Shown: piece after piece, positions 43,496-55,370 of the stretch
Position numbering within the stretch: the stretch's first letter is position 1
How the letters are laid out: each line of letters starts with the position of its first letter
Assembly: GCF_018991925.1 (NCBI RefSeq)
Contig: NW_024725520.1
Location: 786,001 to 850,000, forward strand
Direction of reading: 5' to 3'
Length of the DNA: 64,000 nucleotides
Source: Homarus americanus
Lineage: Eukaryota; Arthropoda; Malacostraca; Decapoda; Nephropidae
The notes under the pieces: model-generated
The model's database searches: none
What the model was told of the DNA's origin: nothing
What the model saw: the letters and a program-made list of their open reading frames with translations, nothing else
Made by a program: the position numbers and the translations under genes

Positions 43496-43790
43496 TGTGG
43501 ATGGCGTCGGTATGTTGTGTGAGGAAACCTGATTAATTTAGGTCTTCATTAATGAACTTGTGTCAAACCTGCCGTGTAATCCCAGCAAGTAGGAGAGAGG
43601 AGGGGTAATACTGTGGGAGTAAGTGGGGAGAGGGTGATGAGGGGGTTCACCTGGGCTGGCATCCAATCATAACCAAGATATTAATCAGTATCTTTAAGTG
43701 CTTGAGACCCGCCTTGAAGATATCATTAAGGCGGTGGGTGGATATACCTGATTGCTGGCTCAAGCTATCATCAATACATATCAATACATA

Positions 43791-43980
43791 GTGTCTCAAA
43801 AATATGTATAGACTAATAAACAATCAGATTATGTCATTCAGATGAGGTTAATTCACTGATGTATTGACCCACATTTGAATTATTCGTTAATTTTTGTTTT
43901 CATATTAAAGTGTTGTCATATTTTTTTTTTTTTTTTGAGAGTTGATAATTATCCTTAGTGCATATATATTTTTGAGACAT
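43791..43980. mobile_element. Small mariner-like inverted-repeat element (190 bp)
   Basis: GTGTCTCAAAAATATGTATA (43791-43810) is inverted at 43961-43980 (ATGTCTCAAAAATATATATG). The termini are imperfect repeats of about 26 bp. There is TA at the left edge (43789-43790). The right boundary is less certain. A T17 run lies inside. Confidence 0.6.
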
Positions 43981-43984
43981 CTTG

Positions 43985-45175
43985 TATATTTGTTGTTTTG
44001 TGTGTTAGGCCTAATGTAAACTCGAGTGTTTACCCCTTATGAGTACCTGTACCCAGACAGTTCAGGTAAACAGACTGGTAAATTCTATCAAGGACAGTCA
44101 ACAAAGCCATCAGGTGGACCAAAACATAATTATCTAGGTAAAGCAAAGTAATTCCCCCCTCAAAAGTTTTCATTATTTATTCCTTCATTACAATTTGAAA
44201 TGCTGGGCGAAATGCTTTGATATATCCTCCAGTACATCGTCATATGTTGGTACGCCTGCTTCAAATATACACAGTTGATGTATTTATAAAGTATCGGCGG
44301 GGAAAAATACTTTAATTATTGGTCATTCTGAAATTGTGGCGTTTCTCTGCTCGGAAAATGTTACCAGATAATTGGATATACACAGTAGATAATGTTGTAT
44401 ACCAGTTGTGTAGCTGTTGTGGAGTGTACCAACCGTTCCTAAGCTAGTGGACTAACACTGCTCACAAAACCATGAACCATATCGACGCCCATGAGTAAAT
44501 GATATATCGACTTGTCTTGTTATTGGAGTTTGGTAGAATGGTCATAAATAAACAGAAGCGTCTCATGCAGGTATAATAACATAAACAGACTCATTGTTTG
44601 GAAGGTTGAGAGACGATAGCAAAATGTCTTGGTGGATAAATTAACAAAGACATTTTTTTCTTGGAAGTTATAACAACAAAAGTTATTTGTTTTGGACGTT
44701 ATAACAAAAAAAAAAGTAGTGTAGGTAGGTAGTAGAACAAAGGTGCCGTGTCTTAGTCAGTTACAGGAAATAAAGTGCCGTGTCTTGGGTGGTTAATGCG
44801 AGAATGTGTGTTGCTGGTAAAAATAAATGTGTGTGTATGTGTGTCCCCTGGCGTGTGTGCTCCCTGTTCCCTGCGTCGTGAGAGGAGAGCCTTTGAGTAC
44901 CTGCCTCCCTCCAGATGGTCACAGAAGGATTTACAGACGTCCGGTGTTGGGGATGGTGGGTTGTGGGGGAGGGGGGTACATGACACACACACACTCCGTC
45001 GGTAAGAGAGAAAACAGCGATCTAGCGGCTTAGCGGCGGCCCCACCCCTCCATTCAGCGGCCGTTAGCGTCGTACATTTGTTAGTGAGTGTGGAGAAAGT
45101 TTACTTGATGTGATGTTCTCGTCCGCCTCTTTATTAACACCTTGGTAAAGTTTGTGTGGCTGTATGATGAGTATA

Positions 45176-45177
<2 letters not shown>
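43985..45177. other. Unassigned sequence
   Basis: No supported gene. GTGCCGTGTCTTAGTCAG and GTGCCGTGTCTTGGGTGG (44743 and 44776) form a short duplication. Confidence 0.35.

Positions 45178-45218
<41 letters not shown>
45178..45218. repeat. (CT)n microsatellite
   Basis: About 20 CT units. Confidence 0.95.
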
Positions 45219-45220
<2 letters not shown>

Positions 45221-45417
45221 GTCGTCTCTTAATAGTGGTGGTGTAAAGACCTTACCTGGGTTAGGATTTTACGGTGGAGAGACTGAGTTTGTACAGGTGG
45301 GTGAGGCTTGTGGTTCTACACCTGGTAGTTAGGCTGAGGGAGCTCTACCCTCCTTCCCTCCCTCCCTCCTTAGATTCATTTGTGCTACTCTGGCAGATGG
45401 AGGCAGGCGAGTGCGGG

Positions 45418-45419
<2 letters not shown>

Positions 45420-45483
<64 letters not shown>
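45420..45483. repeat. (CT)n then (CA)n compound microsatellite
   Basis: CT at 45420-45458 directly joins CA at 45459-45482. Confidence 0.95.
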
Positions 45484-45954
45484 CCCAAATGTAATACTGT
45501 ATACCTTTTATATATTATCAAAAATTCACGAGACATCATTGGGTGGGTGGGTGGTCAGATGAAAGGCTTATGTTATATACTACATGCAGGATTATGTTAT
45601 GTTCCGGGCTAAAATGATTTGGTTAAGTGAGTTGGTGTTACCGTCCGTCCGTGTGAGGCAAATATACCATAATATTTGTTGGATCATAATATTTGAGGAT
45701 AACACCATGTTGACGTTTATTAATATTAGCAGCAACTGTCCTTATATACACAGGTGTTTAGGGAGGATAGATGGATGGGGAGGATAGATGGACGGGGAGG
45801 AGAGACGGTAGCAGACCTCCCCACCTTCATCACAGAGAGAGGGTCTTGGGCTAGTCATGCTACGGGATAATTCAACCTTCATATTTTATAGTGCAATCAG
45901 GGAGTAATGGCTTCCTCGCCCAGTGTGTTGCCGATGGTGGGCCGTCACGAACCT
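45484..45954. other. Unassigned sequence
   Basis: Small duplicate GGGAGGATAGATGGATGGGGAGG near 45760-45800. Otherwise no feature. Confidence 0.35.
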
Positions 45955-46100
45955 TGTGTTGTGGCCCTCTGGTTCTGTGTGGCCCTATGATGCTCTCTGT
46001 TGGCTCTGTGTGGCCCTATGGCGCTCTCTGTAGCTCTCTTCTGGCTCTCTGGCTCGGTGTGGCTCTTTATCTTAGCTCTGTGTGGCCCGTTACGAGCCTT
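45955..46100. repeat. Degenerate minisatellite
   Basis: Repeats of GGCTCTGTGTGGCCCTATG and variants. Followed by CT-rich sequence with CACTACATGCTCCCTCC copies (46255-46400). Confidence 0.7.
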
Positions 46101-46437
46101 TTGTTGTGGCTCTCGTGGCTCCCATTCCTAGCACATTGTGATTCTTTCTCTCACACACTCACCAGGTAGAGCAAGCAGGACCTCCTTGGCCATTGTCTAC
46201 CCTCGTGTTCCTCTTACAGGCTCCGCCACTACCCTAGTGTTCCTCCTACTGACATCCAATCCTCCCCTCCCTTCCCTTCCTTTCCTCACTACATGCTCCC
46301 TCCCCCCTCTCTCTCTTCCTTCCTCCTTTCTCACTACATGCCCCCTCCTCCCTCCCTATCCTCACTACATGCTCCCTCCCCTCGACCCCCCCCCGTCTTC
46401 ACTAGTAACCTGTCGTGTCTCTCAGTTTACCTTTGTT

Positions 46438-46845
46438 ATGAGAACCACCCTGATTTAACCTAACCACCCTGATTTAACCTAACCTAACCACCCTGATTTA
46501 ACCTAACCTAACCACCCTGATTTAACCTAACCTAACCACCCTGATTTAACCTAACCTAACCACCCTGATTTAACCTAACCTAACCACCCTAATTTAACCT
46601 AACCTAACCACCCTGATTTAACCTAACCTAACCAATTCTGATTTGAACCTAACCTAACCACCCCTGATTTAATCCCAATCCATCTCTGATTTAACCTAAC
46701 CCAACTGATCTCTGATTTAACCTAACCTAACCAATTCTGATTTATCCCAACCTAACCAATTCTGATTTAACCTAACCACCCTGATTTAACCTAACCACCC
46801 TGATTTAACCTAACCTAACCATCCTAGGTTAGATTGAGTTAGGTT
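46438..46845. repeat. 24-bp minisatellite made from CCTAA telomere-like words
   Basis: About 16 copies of CCACCCTGATTTAACCTAAC plus CTAA, so each unit holds two CCTAA (TTAGG complement) words and a fixed spacer. It degrades toward 46.7 kb, where spacers become AATTCTGATTT. Confidence 0.92.
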
Positions 46846-47042
46846 GGTATAGTATGTTAGTCACTGCAGCTCACTATATACACCTTCTATAACCAAGTGG
46901 ACCTCATGCGTGTCAGTGCCATATTATTCCGTATACAGTCTATGGCACACCTGGCCCTCTAGCGGAGATACAGTGCCAGTGTTTGGCCTATTGCTACTAC
47001 TGTATTCATACCAGCATCTCTCTCGTGTATTTATACCTGCAC

Positions 47043-47107
<65 letters not shown>
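47043..47107. repeat. (CA)n microsatellite
   Basis: About 32 CA units. Confidence 0.96.
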
Positions 47108-47109
<2 letters not shown>

Positions 47110-47216
47110 TAATCTATCAATTTACTAATGGTTTTCTGTTGTTTTAGTAAATTATCAATACGTTGTGATGATGTACTTGACCTTAGTGTTTATTTTACTT
47201 ATTGTTATTTGTACGA

Positions 47217-47548
47217 GGTGAGGGGAGATTGGGAGGTGAGGGGGAGATTGGGAGGTGAGGGGGAGGATTGGGAGGTGAGGGGAGATTGGGAGGAGGGGAG
47301 ATTGGGAGGTGGAGGGGAGATTTGGAGGTGAGGGGAGATTGGGAGGTGAGGGGATTGGGAGGGGGGAGATTAGAGGAGGGGAGATTGGGAGGTGAGGGGA
47401 GATTGAGAGGTGAGGGGATTGGGAGGCAGGGGAGATTGGGAGAGGAGGGAAGATTGGGAGGTGAGGGGGAGATTGGGAGGTGAGAGAGAGATTGGGAGGT
47501 GAGGGAGATTGGGAGGTGAGGGGAGATTGGGAGGGGGAGGTGAGGGTA
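47217..47548. repeat. 18-bp minisatellite
   Basis: About 18 copies of GGGGAGATTGGGAGGTGA with single-base length noise. Confidence 0.93.
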
Positions 47549-47699
47549 GTGTTTTATTTGTTTATTGTGTTATATCCATCTACATATATTTCCTTCTTTA
47601 TCATCTTTCTTCCCTCGTTCGTTTATCGTCATTTTCCTCCTCACACTCTCCATCACCTGTGTCTAGTGTATAATTTACGAGTTAATTAACGTTAGGTAT

Positions 47700-47702
<3 letters not shown>

Positions 47703-47735
<33 letters not shown>
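47703..47735. repeat. (GT)n microsatellite
   Basis: About 16 GT units. Confidence 0.93.
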
Positions 47736-47737
<2 letters not shown>

Positions 47738-47771
47738 CTATTATGGTAAGTGTGTAATAAATTCTCTATTA

Positions 47772-48612
47772 CCACCCACCCACCACTACACTCACCACAC
47801 ACACACCCCCACCACACTCACACACCACACCTCCCACCACACTCACACACCACACCTCCCACCACACACACCCACCATTCACCCACCACACTACACTCAC
47901 CACACCTCCCACCACACTCACACACCACACCTCCCACCACACTCACACACCACACACACACCCACACACACACACACCCAACCACACACCACACCCACCA
48001 CACACACCACCACACACACACCCACCACACACACACCCACCCCACACACACACACCCACCACACTCACACACAACACCCTCCCACCACACCCCACCACAC
48101 CCACCACACCACACACCACACCCCACCACACACACACCCACCATCCACCCACCACACCACACACACCACACCTCCCACCATCCACCCACCACACCACACA
48201 CCACACCTCCCACCACACCCCACCACACCTCCCACACACCACACACCACACCCTCCCACCACACCACACACCACACCTCCCACCACACTCACACACCACA
48301 CCTCCCACCACACCACACACCACACCCTCCCTGACCACACTCACACACCACACCTCCCACCACACACACACCCACCATTCACCACCACACCACACACACC
48401 ACACCCCACCATTCACCCACCACATCTCCACACACCACACCTCCCACCACACCTCCCACCACACCTCCCCTGGACACCACACACCACACCTCCCACCACA
48501 CTCACACACCACACCTCCCACCACACTCACACACCACACCTCCCACCACACACACACCCACCACACACACCCACCACACACACACACACCACACCTCCCA
48601 CCACACCTCCCA
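47772..48612. repeat. CA/CCT-rich minisatellite of about 25 bp
   Basis: Copies of CACCACACTCACACACCACA plus CCTCC with variants. G is almost absent on this strand. The 338-codon His/Thr/Pro frame through it is an artefact. Confidence 0.93.
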
Positions 48613-48711
48613 CTCCTGAATGTCGTGTCATTAATCTGAGGTGTTTTCTCCTTCTACAGGTAAGTGTTGGTGTTGTGTGCAGCGTCGACGAATCAGGTTG
48701 TGTTGTGTTGT

Positions 48712-49015
48712 GTTATTAATTGTTAGTGTTAAGTTATGTTATTAATAGTTATTTTGTTATTAATTGTTTGGTTTTTGTTATGTTATTTATAGTTATTTTG
48801 TTATTAATTGTTAGTGTTAAGTTATGTTATTAATAGTTATTTTGTTATTAATTGTTAGTGTTAAGTTATGTTATTTATAGTTATTTTGTTATTAATTGTT
48901 TGGTTTATGTTATGTTATTTATAGTTATTTTGTTATTAATTGTTTGTGTTAAGTTATGTTATTATTGGTTGTTGTTTTGTTATTAACTGTTAGTCTTATG
49001 TTGTGTTGTTTATTT
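48712..49015. repeat. 44-bp AT-rich minisatellite
   Basis: About seven copies containing GTTATGTTATTAATAGTTAT and TTTGTTATTAATTGTT. Confidence 0.93.
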
Positions 49016-49104
49016 ACATTCTTATGTTATTAATTGTTACACTATTAATGGTGATGTATACATTGTACTGTACTGGGTGGTAAGGGAAGTGAGGGTTGAG
49101 TATG

Positions 49105-50997
49105 ACACTGTCCAGGTTTATGAGGACTGGAGGTGGCACTGTCCAGGGCGTAGGAAGGCACTGTCCAGGGCGTAGGAAGGCACTGTCCAGGGTGTAGGAA
49201 GGCACTGTCCAGGGTGTAGGAAGGCACTGTCCAGGGTGTAGGAAGGCACTGTCCAGGCGGGGAGGCACTGTCCAGGGCGTAGGAAGGCACTGTCCAGGCG
49301 TAGGAAGGCACTGTTCCAGGGTGTAGAAGGCACTGTCCAGGGGTGTAGGAAGGCACTGTCCAGGGTGTGAGGAAGGCACTGTCCAGGTGTAGGAAGGCAC
49401 TGTCCAGGGTGTAGGAAGGCACTGTCCAGGGTGTAGGAAGGCACTGTCCAGGGGTGTGGGAAGGCACTGTCCAGGTGTAGGAAGGCACTGTCCAGGGGTG
49501 GGGAAGGCACTGTCCAGGGCGTAGGAAGGCACGTCCAGGGCGTAGGAAGGCACTGTCAGGGTGTGGAAGGCACTGTCAGGGTGAGGAAGGCACTGTCCAG
49601 GGTGTAGGGAAGGCACTGTCCAGGGTGTAGGGAAGGCACTGTCCAGGGGGGAAGGCACTGTCCAGGGTGTGAGGAAGGCACTGTCCAGGTGTAGGAAGGC
49701 ACTGTCCAGGGTGTAGGGCATGCAGGGGTGGAAGGCACTCCAGGTGTGGGAAGGCACTGTCCAGGGTGGGGAAGGACTGTCCAGGGGGAAGGCACTGTCC
49801 AGGGTGTGGGAAGGCACTGTCCAGGCGTGGAAGGCACTGTCCAGGGTGTAGGAAGGCACTGTCCAGGGTGTAGGAGGCACTGTCCAGGGTGTGAGGGAAG
49901 GCACTGTCCAGGGCGGTGGAAGGCACTGTCCAGGGCGAGGAAGGCACTGTCCAGGGCGTAGGGAAGGCACTGTCCAGGGTGTAGGGAAGGCACGTCCAGG
50001 TGTAGGAAGGCACTGTCCAGGAAGGCTGTCCAGGGCGGGGAAGGCACTGTCCAGGGCGTAGGGAAGGCACTGTCCAGGGCGTGGGAAGGCACTGTCCAGG
50101 GTGTAGAAGGCACTGTCCAGGTGGGAAGGCACTGTCCAGGGTAGAAGGCACTGTCCAGGGTGTAGGAAGGCACTGTCCAGGTGTAGGAAGGCACTGTCCA
50201 GGGTGTGGGAAGGCACCAGGGTGTGGGAAGGCACTGTCCAGGGTGTAGGGAAGGCACTGTCCAGGGTGTAGGGAAGGCACTGTCCAGGGCGAGAAGGCAC
50301 TGCCAGGGCGGGAAGGCACTGTCCAGGGCGTAGGAAGGCACTGTCCAGGTGTGGGAAGGCACTGTCCAGGGTGTAGGAAGGCACTGTCCAGGGCGTAGGA
50401 AGGCACTGTCCAGGCGTAGGAAGGCACTGTCCAGGGCGTAGGGAAGGCACTGTCCAGGGTGTAGGAAGGCACTGTCCAGGTGGGAAGGCACTCCAGGGTG
50501 TAGGGAAGGCACTGTCCAGGGTGTAGGGAAGGCACTGTCCAGGGCGTGGGAAGGCACTGTCCAGGGCGTAGAAGGCACTGTCCAGGGTGTAGGAAGGCAC
50601 TGTCCAGGGCGTAGGAAGGCACTGTCCAGGTGTAGGGAAGGCACTGTCCAGGGTGTAGAAGGCACTGTCCAGGGTGTAGGGAAGGCACTGTCCAGGGTGG
50701 AAGGCACTGTCCAGGGCGTAGGGAAGGCACTGTCCAGGGTGTAGGAAGGCACTGTCCAGGTGTAGGAAGGCACTGTCCAGGGTGTAGGGAAGGCACTGTC
50801 CAGGGTGTAGGAAGGCACTGTCCAGGCGTAGGAAGGCACTGTCCAGGGCGTAGGAAGGCACTGTCCAGGGTGTGGAAGGCACTGTCCAGGTGTGAAGGCA
50901 CTGTCCAGGGAGAAGGCACTGTCCAGGGCGTAGGAAGGCACTGTCCAGGGTGTAGGAAGGCACTGTCCAGGGTGTAGGAAGGCACTGTCCAGGGTTG
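49105..50997. repeat. 1.9-kb 22-bp minisatellite
   Basis: About 85 copies of GGTGTAGGAAGGCACTGTCC plus AG, alternating with a GGCGTAGG variant. The core AAGGCACTGTCCAG is conserved while GTGTAG/GCGTAG loses or gains bases. Minus-strand open frames up to 649 codons cycle through all three phases of the unit and are not genes. Confidence 0.97.
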
Positions 50998-51051
50998 TAA
51001 GGGTCTACGTTGGCACTGTCCCTTACTTATCTTCTACCGCTCTTCCCTGTT

Positions 51052-51132
51052 ATCTCTCTCTCTCTCTCTCTCTCTTTCTATCTCTCTCTCCGTTAAGCCT
51101 GATGTGTAGTTTACAAGCGTTGAAATTGCCTT

Positions 51133-51163
<31 letters not shown>

Positions 51164-51168
51164 GTGAA
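51052..51168. repeat. (CT)n and (GA)n facing each other
   Basis: CT at 51052-51095 and GA at 51139-51165 form an inverted pair around about 45 bp of unique sequence. Confidence 0.85.
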
Positions 51169-51274
51169 GATAAGAGGGACAGAGATAGTTAGGAAAAGCA
51201 GTAAAATATAATTGTTGTGGGGTCTTTTAATCGCGTCCAGCTCAGGTGAGATAATCGTAAATAATAATTGTGGT

Positions 51275-51935
51275 GTTACCTGGTGTTGGAGGTGTTGGTG
51301 TTGGAGGTGTTGGTGGAGGTAGTTGACGTGGTGGTGGTGGTAGTTGTGGAGGTAGTGATGGTGGTAGTGGTGGTAGTGGTGGAGGTAGTGGATGTGGTGG
51401 TGGTGGTGATGGTGGTAGTGTTGGTGGTAGTTGACGTGGTGGTGGTGGTAGTGGAAGTAGTGATGGTGGTAGTGGTGGTAGTGGTGGAGGTAGTGGATGT
51501 GGTGGTGGTGGTGATGGTGGTAGTGTTGGTGGTAGTTGACGTGGTGGTGGTGGTTTGTGGAAGTAGTGATGGTGGTAGTGGTGGTAGTGGTGGAGGTAGT
51601 GGATGTGGTGGTGGTGGTGATGGTGGTAGTGTTGGTGGTAGTTGTTGACGTGGTGGTGGTGGTGATGATGGTGGTGGAAGTGTTGGTGGTGATGGTGGTT
51701 GTGTTGGTGGTGGTGGAGGTAGTGGACGTGGTGGTGGTGATGATGGTGGTGGTGGTGATGGTGGGTGTAGTGGTGTTGGTGGAGGTAATGGCTGTGGTGA
51801 TTATGATGATGATGATGGTGGTAGTAATGATGGAGGTAGTGGTGGTGTTGGTGGATAAGGTATTGATGGTGATGGTGGTAGGTAATGGTGATAGGTAATG
51901 GTGGTGATGGTGGTGATGGTGTTAGTATAATGTTT
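51275..51935. repeat. GGT-rich minisatellite
   Basis: GTGGTGGTGGTAGT-type repeats. A block of about 115 bp with GTAGTTGACGTGGTGGTGG occurs three times (about 51315, 51427 and 51530), so there is higher-order duplication. Confidence 0.92.
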
Positions 51936-52044
51936 ATTGGTGGTGTTATTACAATGTTTATATTAACACCACTAATGCCATTTATTTAACACACGTAATA
52001 ATTATACCTAAAATGTTGGCATTACATCATAGTCGTGGCAATAG

Positions 52045-52468
52045 AGAGGCGGGTCTAATATTACCGGGAAATATTCATACTAGTACCGGTTATAAGGGGT
52101 AGGGTCTAGTATTACCGGGACATACTCACACTAGTACTGGTTATAAGGGGTAGGGTCTAGTATTACCGGGACATACTCACACTAGTACTGGTTATAAGGG
52201 GTAGGGTCTAGTATTACCGGGACATACTCACACTAGTACTGGGTATAAGGGGTAGGGTCTAGTATTACCGGGAAATATTCATACTAGTACCGGTTATAAG
52301 GGGTAGGGTCTAGTATTACCGGGACATACTCACACTAGTACTGGGTATAAGGGGTAGGGTCTAGTATTACCGGGAAATACTCACACTAGTACTGGGTACT
52401 ATACTCACACTAGTACTGGGTATAAGGGATAGGGTCTAGTATTACCGGGACATACTCTCAACTAGTAT
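52045..52468. repeat. 51-bp minisatellite
   Basis: About eight copies containing GGGTCTAGTATTACCGGGAC and ACTCACACTAGTACTGG. One unit is shortened near 52390. Confidence 0.95.
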
Positions 52469-52739
52469 CGATGACCACCGGAAATTGAATATCAGCCCCC
52501 ACCCCTTGTCCTCCCATCCCCTTTCCCCCTCCCCATACACCTCCACTCCTTTCCCTCCCCGAAATCTCCCTCCATCCCCTTCCCTCCCCTTCCATGTTTA
52601 GCCCATAAAGAGTGACTATTTGCCATGACGCTGAAAAATGGTTTAGATATTGAGGAAATTCGGTTGATGCCTCTCTCTCTCTCTCTAAAATGATTTTCCT
52701 TTTGAGTGAGTGCAGCGGTGTGACTGTGATGATGTTCCC

Positions 52740-53180
52740 AGCGTGAGGTGTGGTGGAGGAGGGTGGTGTGGTGGAGGAGGGTGGTGTGGTGGTATGGTGG
52801 AGGAGGGTGGTGGTGTGGTGGAGGATGGTGCTGGTGGTGTGGTGGAGGGTGGTTGTGTTGTGGTGGAGGATGGTGGTGTGGTGGTGGAGGTGGTGGCGGT
52901 ATGGTGGTATGGTGGGAGGAGGGTGGTGGTGGTGTGGAGGATGGTGGAGGGTGGTGTGGTGGAAGATGGTGGTGTGGAGGAGGGAAGTATGGGTTGGTTG
53001 TGGTAGAGGAGGAAGGATGGGAGGCAGACGACCACCATCACCTCCTCCCCTCCTCCGTAACGACAACATTCCCGACATTCTCTCTTGTCCTAACTCTATG
53101 GTGGTGGTGGGCCACGTTTCACAACTTAGTGGTAGTAGTGGTAGTAGTGGTGGTGGTAGTAGTAGTAGTGGTGGTACTTA
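52740..53180. repeat. GGT/GGA-rich tract
   Basis: GGTGTGGTGGAGGAG-type repeats at 52740-53010 and GGTAGTAGTGGT repeats at 53125-53178, separated by about 100 bp of non-repetitive sequence. No gene. Confidence 0.85.
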
Positions 53181-53540
53181 GGGATGGTGGTGGTAGTAAT
53201 TTAAGTATGAGACATGGGGTGTGAGGTGAGGGTTAGATGTGAAGTCATACAGTTTTGAAGGAGGAGGTACAGACGTCCCTCTCAAGTACAGACACTTACC
53301 ACCTCACACTTGAGAGGTCCACAAAACGCCACGTTGATGGAGGAGGTGGTAGAGAGGAGGTCACACCATCACAAACAGGAGGAAGGAGGGAAGACAGGTC
53401 ATATAGTCCGGTACTGGAGTAGGAGGGGAGGAAGACTCACATCGCCTCATACTGGGGGAGGGATGAGAGGGGAGTTAAGCGCCTCCATTCTACAGAGGAT
53501 GGAGGGGGAGGAGGAGTAGAGAGAGGTAGGTGGATTATGT
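53181..53540. other. Unassigned purine-rich sequence
   Basis: No supported coding region. Confidence 0.35.
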
Positions 53541-53547
53541 CCTAGGA

Positions 53548-53670
53548 AGTAAGAGAGAGAGAGAGAGAGGGGTGGAGGGGGAGAGAGAGGAGTGGAGGGG
53601 GGAGAGAGAGGAGTGGAGGGGGGAGAGAGGAGTGGAGGGGGAGAGAGAGAGGAGTGGGGATGCGAGGAGA
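53548..53670. repeat. GA-rich minisatellite
   Basis: About five copies of GAGAGAGAGGAGTGGAGGGG. Confidence 0.9.
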
Positions 53671-53869
53671 GGGAGAGAGAATATGTGAAATATGGGATAG
53701 AGAAAAGAATGTTACAGGGGAAGTCTGGCTTTTGGCGACTATATTGAGTGACGGCGGAGGTTATAATATTGGCTTATAAATACAAACAAGACGAGAATAC
53801 ATAAGATTAACAACTTTATATAAAATACTACACAATAATACATAAATGTACAACACTACTGTAATATAC

Positions 53870-54195
53870 CAATAGTGATAATAATAAGAATTCGTTAATA
53901 CAACAATAACAGCAACAATACAGTAATACAACAATAATAACAACAGTAATATCAACAATACAACAATAATAACAACAATACAGTAATACAACAATAATAA
54001 CAACAGTAATATCAACAATACAACAATAATAACAACAATACAATAATACAACAATAATAACAATAATAACAGCAACAATATAGTAATACATCAATAATAA
54101 CAACAATACAATAATACAACAATAATAACAACAATACAGTAATACAACAATAATACAACAATAATAACAACAATAATAACAACAATAATAACCAA
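53870..54195. repeat. (CAA/TAA)n tract
   Basis: AACAATAATAACAACAATAC-type repeats with a longer period of about 66 bp in part (53925-54060). Confidence 0.93.
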
Positions 54196-54324
54196 TACAG
54201 GCCATAATAACAGTAGAGACTCGTGGCTAGCAGGGAGGACTGAGTCAGAGAGAATAAATACACTCGGCGACATTTAGGAAAATACAGATGAAAGCGACTT
54301 ACTAAGAAGCTTTAGAGCAGCAGC

Positions 54325-54445
54325 AAGGAACAGCAACAGCAACAACGGTAGCATGGATCAGCAACGGTAGCATGGAACAGCAACGGTAACATGGAACAGC
54401 AACGGTAGCATGGAACAGCAACATAGACGGCAACAGCAGCAACAC
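54325..54445. repeat. 19-bp minisatellite
   Basis: Five to six copies of CAGCAACGGTAGCATGGAA. Confidence 0.85.
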
Positions 54446-54754
54446 AGACAGACAGAGAGACAGATAGCAGCAGTAACGTCGGAGAAAGAGTGAGTTAAAG
54501 ACAAAGGAGTAGAAAACATATAAAGGATAAACAAGAAATAACGAAAAAAGAAGAAAGATGACGAAGAAGGAAGAAGAAAGAATAAGAAGACTTCACAGGC
54601 AGCATTATTTTAAGCCTTCAACTTAACACAGGATCACCGTCGTCGTAACCTGGGAGATATTTATTTCTTAATCAGAAATTTTGGAGAAAGAACGACAGCA
54701 TTATGAGCTAACTTAACCTCATCCTGATTTACGTTACGCTTAGGGGAAGGTTAA
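54446..54754. other. Unassigned A/G-rich sequence
   Basis: No feature recognised. Confidence 0.3.
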
Positions 54755-54774
54755 TTTTTTTTTTTTTTTTTAAA

Positions 54775-55362
54775 GGTCAGGTCAGGTCAGGTTAGGGTAG
54801 GTCAGGTCAGGTCAGGTCAGGTCAGGTCAGGTCAGGTCGTGTTAGTTCAGGTTAGTGTAAGTTATGTTAAGTTAGGATGAGTGTAGGTTAGGCTAGATTA
54901 GGTTAAGTTGTGTTTGGGCAGGTTAAGGTTAGGTTAGTTCAGGTTAGGGTAGGTTATATGTTAAGTTAGGATGAGTGTAGATTAGGTTAAGTTGTGTTAG
55001 GGCAGGTTAAGGTTAGGTTTGTTCAGGTTAGGGTAGGTTATATTAGGTTAGCGTAAGGATAGGTTAAGTTAGGTTAGGTTCAGGTTACATTATGTTAGAT
55101 TAGGTTTCTGTTTGGTTAGGGTAAGGTTAGATTACGTCGGTTTTGGGTTGGATACGTTACATTAAGTTAGGTTAAGTTAAGGTAGACAAGGGTGGTCTAA
55201 GTTAGGTTAAATTAAGCTAGTTTAAGTTAGGTTAGGTAGGTTATGATAGGTTAGAATATGTTACGTTAGTTAATGTTAGCGTTAGATTAGGTTAGGTTAG
55301 TTATGGTTAGGTTAGGTTAGGTTAGTTATGGTTAGGTTAGGGTGTTTAATCTTCAGGTGATA
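54775..55362. mobile_element. Long degenerate TTAGG tract with family right arm
   Basis: Starts with (GGTCA)n at 54775-54838, then about 480 bp of TTAGG/GTTAG words with two diverged copies of a block at 54840-54960 and 54920-55050. It ends in GGGTGTTTAATCTTCAGGTGA (55339-55360), the family's right arm cut short. Confidence 0.65.
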
Positions 55363-55370
55363 CAGATATT

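Noticed and set aside
44753..45033. Overlapping 68-79 codon frames on both strands
   Set aside because: No domain, splice support or codon pattern; treated as non-coding.
47703..48719. 338-codon His/Thr/Pro-rich frame
   Set aside because: It covers a CA/CCT satellite only; no start context or domain.
49014..50985. Minus-strand open frames of 461-649 codons
   Set aside because: These are translations of a 22-bp tandem repeat in all three phases, with phase slips at every indel; not a gene.
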